A stretch of DNA of 43,786 nucleotides from positions 1 through 43,786 of the forward strand of contig JASJAZ010000020.1 of the NCBI GenBank assembly GCA_030066785.1. Direction: 5' to 3'. The stretch comes from Desulfobacterales bacterium. Lineage in GTDB: Bacteria > Desulfobacterota > Desulfobacteria > Desulfobacterales > JASJAZ01. Every line of letters begins with the position of its first letter. Within the stretch, counting starts at the first letter, position 1. The position numbers and the translations under genes are program-made. The notes beneath the pieces are model-generated. The model saw only the letters and a list, made by a program, of their open reading frames with translations, was not told where the DNA came from and made no database searches. Of this stretch, positions 8,274-16,916 are shown piece after piece.

Positions 8274-9239
8274 TCAGCTTTTCAATTTTTTAACTTCCGC
8301 GGTAATCAGAGGAATAATTTCATGCAAATCTCCTACGATCCCATAATCGGCTTTAGCAAAGATCGGTGCTTCATCGTCTTTATTGATGGCAACAACGACT
8401 TTGGAAGATGACATTCCCGCCAGATGCTGAATCGCACCCGATATTCCACACGCAATATATAGATTGGGGGCCACGGTCTTTCCGGTTTGTCCGACCTGAT
8501 CCGAATGGGGGCGCCAACCCTCGTCGACGGCTGACCGGCTGGCACCAACCGCGCCACCCAGCGCGTCCGCCAGTTGCTCCACAGCAGTGTAATCGGTACC
8601 ACCCATCCCGCGTCCACCGGATACAATGATATCCGCTTCGGTTAATTCAATCTTGCCGGCTTCAATCTTCTTCTCAATAAATTTCAAAACAGAATCGCCG
8701 ATATTGATATCACATGGGGCCACTGTCCCCGCCCCATCAGTTTCAAGGATGGCAAATGCGTTGGGCCGTATGGCCACAATCGGTGCTGCGCCCTCAAAGG
8801 TCACTTCTGCAAGAACTTTGCCGCCGTACATGGGGCGAGTGGCCACCAAATTATCAGTTTCCACACGAATTGCCACGCAATCCATTGCCAGGGGCGCATT
8901 GATGCGTGCCGATAATCGCGCAGCCAAATCCTTGCCCTGGGTCGTAGCCCCCAATATGACCGCCACCGGTTGTTCGGCCGTGATGGTTTCCGCGGCAACG
9001 TGGGTATAGGTGTCTGTCATGTATTCCGCCAGAGCCGGCTGATCAGCTACAATAATGGCGTTGGCGCCATATTTGCCAAGGTCCGCAGCTGCATCTGAAA
9101 TGCCGTCACCCAAAACCAAGGCTTTTAATTCTGCCCCCAGACTTTCAGCGATACGCCGGCCTTCACTAAGCGCTTCAAATGTTACTTTCCGAAACACACC
9201 ATCAACTTGTTCTGCAATTGCTAAAACGTATTGTGCCAT
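8274..9239 (-). CDS. etfA: Electron transfer flavoprotein subunit alpha
   Basis: 321 residues. EtfA binds FAD and, with EtfB, carries electrons between acyl-CoA or other dehydrogenases and membrane oxidoreductases. The C-terminal FAD domain is clear: VSGGRGMGG, then GQTGKTVAPNLYIACGISGAIQH split across the pocket, then a KVVVAINKD segment and an IVGDL end. The ATG follows AGGAG at good spacing, 30 bp after etfB. No extra ferredoxin domain is present, so it looks like the ordinary short EtfA. The partner dehydrogenase is not in the window. Confidence 0.95.
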   Translation of the reverse strand: MAQYVLAIAEQVDGVFRKVTFEALSEGRRIAESLGAELKALVLGDGISDAAADLGKYGANAIIVADQPALAEYMTDTYTHVAAETITAEQPVAVILGATTQGKDLAARLSARINAPLAMDCVAIRVETDNLVATRPMYGGKVLAEVTFEGAAPIVAIRPNAFAILETDGAGTVAPCDINIGDSVLKFIEKKIEAGKIELTEADIIVSGGRGMGGTDYTAVEQLADALGGAVGASRSAVDEGWRPHSDQVGQTGKTVAPNLYIACGISGAIQHLAGMSSSKVVVAINKDDEAPIFAKADYGIVGDLHEIIPLITAEVKKLKS

Positions 9240-9269
9240 TGTATTCTCCTATTAATTAGGGCAAGCAAA

Positions 9270-10052
9270 TTAAATCACCTTTGCTTCTTCGCGCAATAAT
9301 TTAACCAGTTCTGAGGCTTTTTCCTGAGCAGTATCACCTGCAATCATTTTACCGCCCGTTCGTTCCGGCGGATATTGCATCGTAATGATTTTAGTGGTGG
9401 CGGTAATTTCCGTAGCCGGATCAAAACCGATATCAGCAAGGGTTTTAACATCCAACGGCTTTTTCTTGGCTTTCATGATTCCCGGCAAAGACGCATAGCG
9501 GGGCTCATTCAGACCCCGTTGGGCTGTGAACAGTGCCGGCAAAGTTGCCTCCAACACAACATTGCCGCCTTCGATGGCTTTATGACACGTAATTTTCCCA
9601 TCGTTGATCTCTTCGGCAATCACCATGGAAATACTGGGAATGCCCAGTATCTCAGCCACAGCCGTGCCGACCTGATAATTATCGTCGTCGACCGCACGCA
9701 TGCCGGCAACAATCACGTCGTAAGGCATTGCCTTTAAAGCTGCAGCCAGCACCTTGGCAATACCCAAACCATCCAAATCTTGGGCGGCCGCATCATTAAC
9801 CAATATGCCTTTATCAGCGCCCATGGCCAGGGCCGTTCGTATGGCCTCTACGGTTTTGTCGGCTCCAACAGAGAGAATGGTTACGGTTCCGCCATGTTTT
9901 TCTTTAATCTGAATGGCTTCTTCCACCGCGAATTCATCATAAGGATTAATAACGAATTTCACATCCTCCTTTTTGATGGATACATTATCATCTGCAATCT
10001 GAACCAGCGATTCAGTTGCCGGGACCTGTTTTAATAGGACAACAATTTCCAC
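9270..10052 (-). CDS. etfB: Electron transfer flavoprotein subunit beta
   Basis: 260 residues, standard size. The N-terminus MEIVVLLKQVPATE, the NPYDEFAVEEA segment and the AMRAVDDDNYQVG segment are EtfB hallmarks. The start is a GTG preceded by AAAGGAG. It is the first gene of etfBA, with a candidate promoter at 10138-10166 and a terminator after etfA. EtfB in other species binds AMP or a second FAD in bifurcating types; the sequence alone does not settle which applies here. Confidence 0.95.
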   Translation of the reverse strand: MEIVVLLKQVPATESLVQIADDNVSIKKEDVKFVINPYDEFAVEEAIQIKEKHGGTVTILSVGADKTVEAIRTALAMGADKGILVNDAAAQDLDGLGIAKVLAAALKAMPYDVIVAGMRAVDDDNYQVGTAVAEILGIPSISMVIAEEINDGKITCHKAIEGGNVVLEATLPALFTAQRGLNEPRYASLPGIMKAKKKPLDVKTLADIGFDPATEITATTKIITMQYPPERTGGKMIAGDTAQEKASELVKLLREEAKVI

Positions 10053-10137
10053 ATTAACTCCTTTCGGTTAGTATTAGGCAGCCAATTCAAAAAAACAAAT
10101 TTTCTAATTTTTCTTTTTAACTCTATACGCCTTACCT

Positions 10138-10166
10138 CTGGTAAACAGCAAGGCATGCGCTGTCAA
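10138..10166 (-). promoter_or_regulatory. Candidate sigma70 promoter of etfBA
   Basis: On the minus strand there is a perfect TTGACA (10161-10166), a 17-nt spacer and a weak TACCAG -10 box (10138-10143), giving a leader of about 80 nt. Confidence 0.45.
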
Positions 10167-10230
10167 CCATATTTTTCGCTGTGACGTACGGGGGTGTCCA
10201 ATGCATTGAAAATCTGACGCGCTTAATAGT

Positions 10231-13200
10231 CTAAAATGCAGCCATCGCCTTATTGATTAATCCCGATGCATCGCAATCTTCCCCGGCCTTTTTGGTTGAT
10301 AAACCCAACCTTATTTTTATATGCATACCATCATTCTTAAACAACTCGTCACTGGCGTCCACCTGCAAACGCTTACATAGTAACTGAGCTTCTTCTAGCG
10401 GTGTTTGGGGCATTAAAATCGCAAACATTTGGGCTTGAAAGCGACCCACAGTGTCAAAAACACGAAAAATTTTTGACATTGAATTGCACATTACCTGCAA
10501 TATGCGCTCTTGCGATTGATAATTCAAGTTCGAGTGAACCGAATGCGTAAATTTTATAAAACATAATGAAAGATCGTCATCGTATCTTTTGGCTCGATGT
10601 AATTCCGTTTCCAAAATTGCAAGAAAATTCTCGCGATTGTAATATCCGGTGGCGTCATCCGTTTTTTTGATATCTACAAGAAATTGTGAAACTTTCTCGA
10701 GCCGATCACAGACGCCTGTCAGCAAATTAAGCAGCAACTTTTGAACTGCCGGTGGGTATAGCCATTGAAGTCGCTGGATCATTTTCCAGTTAATTTGCAA
10801 TAATTCCACCGGTTCGGTCGCCATAACAGTTGCCGATCTGGGCACGGAACGCAACAATCCCATTTCCCCCAAAATATCACCCTTTTTCATGCGATTCATA
10901 ATCTTCTGGCTGCCTTGCAATTGGCAGGATTGATCATCAGTTTGCGGATCTAGTGCGGCTAATGCGCCGGAAACAACTGTGTACATGGAGTCACTGGGAT
11001 CTCCTTTGTTAAAAATGATTTCACCTGCATCGTATTTTTTCAGGGCTCCGGCCATAATAATATAGTGAACCTGCGTCCGGGATAAGCCTTTAAAAAGGGG
11101 AATACCGTACCGGGGCTCTTTGCCCAATTTAAGCCGAACCAGATCCCATAGGGTAACCAGTTCAACATGTTGCATCAGTGAGGGTAGCAGGATCAAATCA
11201 CCAACCAATGCGGAAAACATCGTGATGATCATCATTATTCCAAAAACAGCTGTGGGCTTGAAACTCGAAAAGAAAAGGATCGCAAAGCCTAAGCTTATCG
11301 TAATCGTGGTAAAAATAATCGGCCTACCCACATGGGTAAGCGTTTCCTTTAGCGCCCTTTTAGCATCCAAATCTTTTTGAAATTCTTTGTTGTAGCGAAC
11401 CAGATAGTGAATCGTGTCATCAACCGCCAGACCAATGGCGATACTGGCAATAAGGCTTGTAACCATTGATAGCTCAATACCCAACCAGCCCATGATGCCA
11501 AAAGTGACAATAATTGGGAACAAATTGGGTACAATGGCGATGAGTCCCACTTTGCTGGATAAAAACAAAAGGAACATAATCGCAAACACCAAAACCATGG
11601 TAATCGAAAGGCTCTTGATTTGACCATTGGTAAGTTGGTGACTGCTGGCCGAAATGGAGATGCCGAATCCGGTCACTTCCCAATTTATGTCCTTGGAAAA
11701 ATTCTGTGACGTGAATTCGAGAATCTTGGCGCGGAGATCTAAAAAGGCGCGGGAGCTGGAAATGTGCGTCAGCAATACGATATTTGTCTTGGACAAATCG
11801 GTGTTCATGAAACGGTCAAACAAGTCCTGGCCAAGCATGGCCGGAAAATTATTAATTACCATTCGGACTTCGAAGCCTTCCTCAGGCAGTACGTAAAATT
11901 TGGGATCAAATTGATTTAAAGCAAAATTCACCAGTTGCATGTAATCAGCAAAGGAAATCGTCTTATCGACACCGGGGAGTTTTTCTAAAAAGGTTTGCAG
12001 ACGGGTGATGTCAGCAACATGCTCTGGGTTCTCGAAATAGTCACTCTCTTTGTGCCCCATTACAATATTGACGGGGAAACTGCCCGAAAGTACCTGATAG
12101 ATATCTTCAAAATTACGTTTTACCGGTGTGTTTTCACGGAAATATCCGACAGGATTGGTCTCCACCTGTAACCGCAAAATTCCAAATAAACAAATCAACG
12201 TAAATATCGCAATAATGGGCAAGACAAGCCGTTGACGGTTTAAATTGCAGTCAACGATCCGTTTGATGATTGGCAGAATAAAATTTGATTTTTCACCTTC
12301 TTTCTTCGTATTATTCGGCAACGGAATCAGAGTAAGTACCGCCGGTATAAAAGAAAGTGAAATGACCAGAATGCTGAGCATTCCAAAACAGGAAAAAATG
12401 GCGAACTCACGGATTGCTGGAATCCGATTTACTAAAAGCGACCCCAGACCGATGATCGTGGTTAGAACAGCCAAAGAGGTAGGAAAATATATATAGGCAA
12501 AGGTTGCCAAGACGGCATCACGCGTTGATTCGGCTTTGTTTGAGCAGGCAATATATTCCGAGACGATATGTAAGCAGTAGGCCGTCCCCACGGCAATTAG
12601 AAACACCGGTACGATCATGGTGAGCATGGACAGTGGTATTTTAATCAAGGCCATGAGGCCAAACGTCCAAATCAATGCCAAGCCCACACACGTAAATGGA
12701 ATAAATACATACCGAAACCGGCGAAACAGAATCAAAAGGACAAATCCAATTATAAAAAAGGTAAGCGGCGGCAGGTATACAAAGTCTTTCTGGGTCAATT
12801 GTGCCAGCGCTTGGGAAACCAGCGGCATGCCTATCTGGTAAAGGGTAAGATTGCGGGGGGGGTCGGTAATTAGTTTGTTGATCGACTGAATAATTTGTTC
12901 TAAATCGGCTTCATTTTGCAGCACCAATGTTAGCGCCGTCGTCTTCCGGTCAGCAGAAAAAATGTTTTTTTGAAATAGTTGTACTTGAGAGACGACTGCA
13001 AAAAACTTTTCTAAATCCCAACTATCGGAAACATCAATTGCTTTCTTGATTACCGGTAGACTGATAACTCTGCGAACACCCTCTATTTCTGAAACTGCTT
13101 CCGAAAGTTGGGAAATCTTTTTGAAAGTTAAATCGTCAAAAACATTCTCCGCCTTGATAACAATCCGAATAATCTCATCGGATCCAAACATCTTTTTGAA

Positions 13201-13395
13201 TTCTTCATAGCGGGCTGTCTCAGGAAAATTGTCAATCTGAAGATCATATACAGAGGTCTTAAAAGATAATTTGGGAATCTGCCATGCGAAAACGACTGAA
13301 ACCAAGGATATCGTAAGAATAATTGTTACGGGCTTTTGAACAATGGCTTCTAAAAATCTATGAAAAGATAGGCGGCGTATGATTTTTTTGAGCAT
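10231..13395 (-). CDS. RND-superfamily (HAE3/MMPL-like) exporter fused to cyclic-nucleotide-binding and degenerate GGDEF domains
   Basis: 1054 residues in three parts. Residues 1 to about 770 form a two-repeat RND permease: an N-terminal membrane helix, a periplasmic loop, a helix bundle (about 215-375), a second helix and loop, and a second bundle (about 600-750). The second bundle carries an acidic GLAVDDTIHYLVRY segment of the kind used for proton coupling. Residues 776-885 form a cyclic-nucleotide-binding domain; its phosphate cassette GEMGLLRSVPRSATV begins at 843. Residues 911-1054 resemble a GGDEF domain (DATGYYNR start), but the signature site at 985-991 reads RFQAQMF, so diguanylate cyclase activity is unlikely. 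The gene precedes etfBA on the same strand. Substrate and ligand are unknown; a nucleotide-gated lipid or hydrophobic exporter is inference. Confidence 0.8.
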   Translation of the reverse strand: MLKKIIRRLSFHRFLEAIVQKPVTIILTISLVSVVFAWQIPKLSFKTSVYDLQIDNFPETARYEEFKKMFGSDEIIRIVIKAENVFDDLTFKKISQLSEAVSEIEGVRRVISLPVIKKAIDVSDSWDLEKFFAVVSQVQLFQKNIFSADRKTTALTLVLQNEADLEQIIQSINKLITDPPRNLTLYQIGMPLVSQALAQLTQKDFVYLPPLTFFIIGFVLLILFRRFRYVFIPFTCVGLALIWTFGLMALIKIPLSMLTMIVPVFLIAVGTAYCLHIVSEYIACSNKAESTRDAVLATFAYIYFPTSLAVLTTIIGLGSLLVNRIPAIREFAIFSCFGMLSILVISLSFIPAVLTLIPLPNNTKKEGEKSNFILPIIKRIVDCNLNRQRLVLPIIAIFTLICLFGILRLQVETNPVGYFRENTPVKRNFEDIYQVLSGSFPVNIVMGHKESDYFENPEHVADITRLQTFLEKLPGVDKTISFADYMQLVNFALNQFDPKFYVLPEEGFEVRMVINNFPAMLGQDLFDRFMNTDLSKTNIVLLTHISSSRAFLDLRAKILEFTSQNFSKDINWEVTGFGISISASSHQLTNGQIKSLSITMVLVFAIMFLLFLSSKVGLIAIVPNLFPIIVTFGIMGWLGIELSMVTSLIASIAIGLAVDDTIHYLVRYNKEFQKDLDAKRALKETLTHVGRPIIFTTITISLGFAILFFSSFKPTAVFGIMMIITMFSALVGDLILLPSLMQHVELVTLWDLVRLKLGKEPRYGIPLFKGLSRTQVHYIIMAGALKKYDAGEIIFNKGDPSDSMYTVVSGALAALDPQTDDQSCQLQGSQKIMNRMKKGDILGEMGLLRSVPRSATVMATEPVELLQINWKMIQRLQWLYPPAVQKLLLNLLTGVCDRLEKVSQFLVDIKKTDDATGYYNRENFLAILETELHRAKRYDDDLSLCFIKFTHSVHSNLNYQSQERILQVMCNSMSKIFRVFDTVGRFQAQMFAILMPQTPLEEAQLLCKRLQVDASDELFKNDGMHIKIRLGLSTKKAGEDCDASGLINKAMAAF

Positions 13396-13486
13396 TGTTT
13401 GACAGTAGATTAAAATCTAATGCTGAAAAATATTTAAGGAAAAAACTTGGTGAAGAACATTATTTACGTAAATATGAAAAAACGTG

Positions 13487-14578
13487 TCAATTTAAAAAAA
13501 TCCGAGTGAAACCTTCTGAATAGTAATCAACTAGCTCTCCGGTGCTTTCCCTTACAACGATAAGGCATTCCGCTCCACTGAGACGTTTAACCAAAGCAAG
13601 CCCTTTTTCGTGACCCATCACCATAACAGCCGTTGCTAAACCATCCGCAAAGGTGCACGTATCGGCAACAATGGAAACGCTGACCACTCCGTTGCTTACG
13701 GGGTAACCGGTTTTAGGGTCTAAAACATGGGAATAACGGCGCCCGTCAATTTCAAAAAAATTCCGATAATCCCCGCTGGTGGCAAGCGCTTTATTTTGCA
13801 AATCAATTACTTTGTGCACCGCATGCATCGCAGCCTCCTTACGAGGCTGATTGATACCCACCCGCCAAGCACGCTTATCTCTACGTTGACCGGCGGCATA
13901 GATCTCGCCACCAATTTCAACCAGAAAATTAGCGACACCTTCGGCACGCAGCAGTTCAGCAATTTGATCAACACCAAAACCTTTCGCTATGGAGGCCAGG
14001 TCCAGCGTTACTTTCGCATGGCGTTTGAATAAATAGCCCTCTTCAGATAAGCGTATCAGATGAAAACCGATATTCCTTTTCAGCAGATCGATTTCCTCAA
14101 TGGATGGTACTGTATTTTTCTGCTGGGCGTTGCCAAATCCCCACAGGTTGACCAATGGTTTCACAGTCCCATCCCAGGCCCCACCGGTTTTGTTATAAAG
14201 ATCCGCAGCAACGATCATAACATGCAAAAAGTCTTCAGACACCTCAAATTTTTCATCAATGCGATGAAGAGCGTTGAATCGGCTGATTTCACTGTCCGGC
14301 AAATAAGTGGACATGCTCTGATTGATTTCCTTTAGCCGTTCATCAATTTTTTTCTTGAGCAAATCTGTGTTTTTAAAAACATTGGCCACAATTTTAACGG
14401 TGTAAGTTGTTCCCATGGTGCGGCCCGTGATAACAATTTCCCTTTTTAATAAACATCCACTCAGCAGTGCAAGGCAAGTTAGGGCAGCAGCCAGCAGTAA
14501 TCCCCATTGCGGCCGACCAGCCCAGGAGCAATTCTTCAACCTTTGCAAACAACTTTGATTACCAACAGTTAAATGCAT
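13487..14578 (-). CDS. apbE: FAD:protein FMN transferase (ApbE), lipoprotein
   Basis: 363 residues. ApbE attaches FMN covalently to threonine or serine in target flavoproteins such as Rnf or Nqr subunits, on the outer face of the membrane. A lipobox (L39-S40-G41-C42) follows a hydrophobic stretch, so this is a membrane-anchored exported enzyme. ApbE hallmarks include GRTMGTTYTV, the DLASIAKGFGVDQ segment, the EIGGE segment and a late ADGLATAVMVMG metal-site region. It lies directly after hypE on the same strand. No ApbE substrate gene is seen in the window. Confidence 0.92.
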   Translation of the reverse strand: MHLTVGNQSCLQRLKNCSWAGRPQWGLLLAAALTCLALLSGCLLKREIVITGRTMGTTYTVKIVANVFKNTDLLKKKIDERLKEINQSMSTYLPDSEISRFNALHRIDEKFEVSEDFLHVMIVAADLYNKTGGAWDGTVKPLVNLWGFGNAQQKNTVPSIEEIDLLKRNIGFHLIRLSEEGYLFKRHAKVTLDLASIAKGFGVDQIAELLRAEGVANFLVEIGGEIYAAGQRRDKRAWRVGINQPRKEAAMHAVHKVIDLQNKALATSGDYRNFFEIDGRRYSHVLDPKTGYPVSNGVVSVSIVADTCTFADGLATAVMVMGHEKGLALVKRLSGAECLIVVRESTGELVDYYSEGFTRIFLN

Positions 14579-14651
14579 TTCAAATCCTCAAATCAAGCTT
14601 GTACCGGTCGTGTTGGCAAACATTTATGAAATTGGGAATCCGCTCAAACAT

Positions 14652-15662
14652 TTAACAAATGCGGGGCAATTGCTCACCCGCCAACATATCAACAATTCGC
14701 TGTCCACCAATGCGCGTTTCCATAATCACACGCCCCGGGTGATCTCCCACAACCTCACCAATAACCGTACTTTCGCGACCATACCCATCCGAACGCATGG
14801 CCTTCAGAACCACATCGCAATTGCGCGCATCAACAAAGGCCAGCAGTTTGCCTTCATTGGCCAAATAGAGCGGATCAAACCCCAGCAATTCACAGATGCC
14901 GGCAACTTCCTTTTTAATGGGCAATTTATCTTCCAAGATTTTTATTCCAACATTTGATTTCTCGGCAATTTCGTTCAGGGCTGTTCCGACACCACCCCGG
15001 GTCGGATCGCGCAACACATGTATTTCGTGACTGGCATCAAACATTTTAGCCACCATGTGGTTGAGTGGTGCCGTATCGCTTTTAACCGATGCTTTAAAGT
15101 TAAATCCCTCCCTCTGGGTGATTACGGTAACGCCGTGATCTGCAATAGTCCCGCTAACAATGATTTGATCACCAATTTTGGCGCCATCACTGGCCACATG
15201 AACACCATCGCGAATCAAACCAATGCCCGATGTGTTAATAAATACTTTATCAACTGCTCCTCTTGGCACCACCTTGGTATCACCGGTAACGACCATAACA
15301 TTTGCCCGGCGGGCTGCTTTACCCATTTCAGTTAAAATCTTTTCAAGTTTGGCCATGTCAAAGCCTTCTTCAATAATTAAGCCGACACTCAAATAACCGG
15401 GAATGGCGCCACACATGGCAATATCGTTTACGGTTCCGTTGACGGCCAGGTCGCCGATGTTGCCTCCTGGAAAAAAAATCGGATCGACGGTGTATGAATC
15501 GGTGGAGAAAGCCAAGCGCTGGCCTCCCAACTCAAAAACGGCACCATCATTAAGCTGGGAAAGAATCGGGTTGTCAAAAATCGGCAGCATGACATCGATG
15601 GTTAATCGATGGGAAATTTTCCCGCCGCTGCCATGGTCCAAAAGAATCTGATCTTTTTGCAT
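14652..15662 (-). CDS. hypE: Hydrogenase maturation factor HypE
   Basis: 336 residues. HypE takes a carbamoyl group from HypF onto its C-terminal cysteine and dehydrates it to a thiocyanate, the source of cyanide ligands for the Fe of [NiFe] hydrogenase. The last four residues are PRIC, the family's reactive tail. The N-terminus has HGSGG and later NDIAMCGA and GDTKVV, the PurM-fold ATP-binding segments. SelD and PurM share the fold, but the PRIC tail and hyp context fix the call. It follows hypD by 109 bp. Confidence 0.96.
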   Translation of the reverse strand: MQKDQILLDHGSGGKISHRLTIDVMLPIFDNPILSQLNDGAVFELGGQRLAFSTDSYTVDPIFFPGGNIGDLAVNGTVNDIAMCGAIPGYLSVGLIIEEGFDMAKLEKILTEMGKAARRANVMVVTGDTKVVPRGAVDKVFINTSGIGLIRDGVHVASDGAKIGDQIIVSGTIADHGVTVITQREGFNFKASVKSDTAPLNHMVAKMFDASHEIHVLRDPTRGGVGTALNEIAEKSNVGIKILEDKLPIKKEVAGICELLGFDPLYLANEGKLLAFVDARNCDVVLKAMRSDGYGRESTVIGEVVGDHPGRVIMETRIGGQRIVDMLAGEQLPRIC

Positions 15663-15771
15663 AATGGTACATCCACGTATTGATCCATGAATTAGGTTGA
15701 TTTTACCGTGAGCAACCGTTACCGGTGTTTAGACCTTTTAGGGGCAAGTTTCAAGCATCGAATGGCAGGAA

Positions 15772-16863
15772 TCAGTCCGCATGATATCGAAAATAGGCCG
15801 CGCAGGTTCCTTCCGTCGATACCATGCAAGGCCCGACGGGGTCTGTGGGGGTGCAGGCCTTCTTATAAAGCGCACATTCCGGTGGCGTTTTATGACCTGT
15901 AAGAATTTCACCACAAGCACAGCCTTTAAGGGACTTTGAACTCCCTACTGATACATCAAAACGCTTAGCCGCATCATGTACCGCGAAAGCATCACGTATT
16001 TGCAATCCGCTTGCCGGTATGATGCCGATGCCTCGCCAGCATGCATCGGCAATTTCAAATATCTCTTTTAGAAGATCCTGTGCTTTGGTATTGCCTTTGT
16101 TAGTGACGGCGCGTGGATAAGCATTGTCCAGTCGTGGCGTTTTATCTTTTATTTGCGTAACCAGCATTTGAATAGCACTAAGGATATCAGTAGGTTCAAA
16201 TCCGGCCACGACACATGGAATGTTATAACGGTCAAAAAATGGACGGTAGGCCTCTAATCCGATGATGACTGACACATGCCCCGGTAAAATAAACCCATCG
16301 ATCTCTACATTCTCCAAGCCCATTAAGGCCTCTAATGCCGGCGGCACCAATTTGTGGGCGCTGATAACGGAAAAATTATCAACATTGTCCTGAGCGGCAG
16401 ATTTAATCGCAGCCGCAATGGTAGGGGCGGTGGTTTCAAATCCAACGCCTAAAAAAATGATCTGTTTGTCCGGATGATCTTTAGCCACCTGCAAAGCATC
16501 AAATGTGGAGTACACCATCCGAATATCCTGGCCGGCTGCCCGTTCGTTTTGCAAAGAAGAATTGCTGCCGGGTACCCGCATTAAATCGCCAAAAGTAGTA
16601 ATAATGACATCATCCTGCCGGGCAAGTTCAATAAAGGCATCAATCTCGCCCTGGTCGGTTACACACACGGGACATCCGGGCCCAGATAGCAGGGCAATCG
16701 TGTCCGGTAATATCGATCGGATACCACTGCGAAAAATGGAAACCGTATGCGTACCGCACACCTCCATCAATCGGATGTTTTGGGTGCTGGTTGCATGTAT
16801 ACGATTAGCAAGATGCTTGGAAATTTCAGCATCACGATACTCATCTGAATGTTTAATTGGCAT
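15772..16863 (-). CDS. hypD: Hydrogenase maturation factor HypD
   Basis: 363 residues, normal length. HypD is a 4Fe-4S scaffold that, with HypC, assembles the Fe(CN)2CO group. The conserved CGTHT and SGPGCPVCVT motifs, the GFETTAP segment, the PGHVSVIIG segment and the C-terminal cluster cysteines (CACGEIL, later CALY and CMVS) are present. It lies 53 bp downstream of hypF on the same strand. Confidence 0.97.
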   Translation of the reverse strand: MPIKHSDEYRDAEISKHLANRIHATSTQNIRLMEVCGTHTVSIFRSGIRSILPDTIALLSGPGCPVCVTDQGEIDAFIELARQDDVIITTFGDLMRVPGSNSSLQNERAAGQDIRMVYSTFDALQVAKDHPDKQIIFLGVGFETTAPTIAAAIKSAAQDNVDNFSVISAHKLVPPALEALMGLENVEIDGFILPGHVSVIIGLEAYRPFFDRYNIPCVVAGFEPTDILSAIQMLVTQIKDKTPRLDNAYPRAVTNKGNTKAQDLLKEIFEIADACWRGIGIIPASGLQIRDAFAVHDAAKRFDVSVGSSKSLKGCACGEILTGHKTPPECALYKKACTPTDPVGPCMVSTEGTCAAYFRYHAD

Positions 16864-16916
16864 ATCTTACATTTTCTGGTTTTGTTCAATCGTAATAAAC
16901 ATATTAAATCTTACAA

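Noticed and set aside
14652-15662. selD (selenophosphate synthase) for the PurM-fold gene
   Set aside because: SelD would have fitted the selenocysteine story, but this protein ends in PRIC and lies in the hyp operon, so it is HypE.
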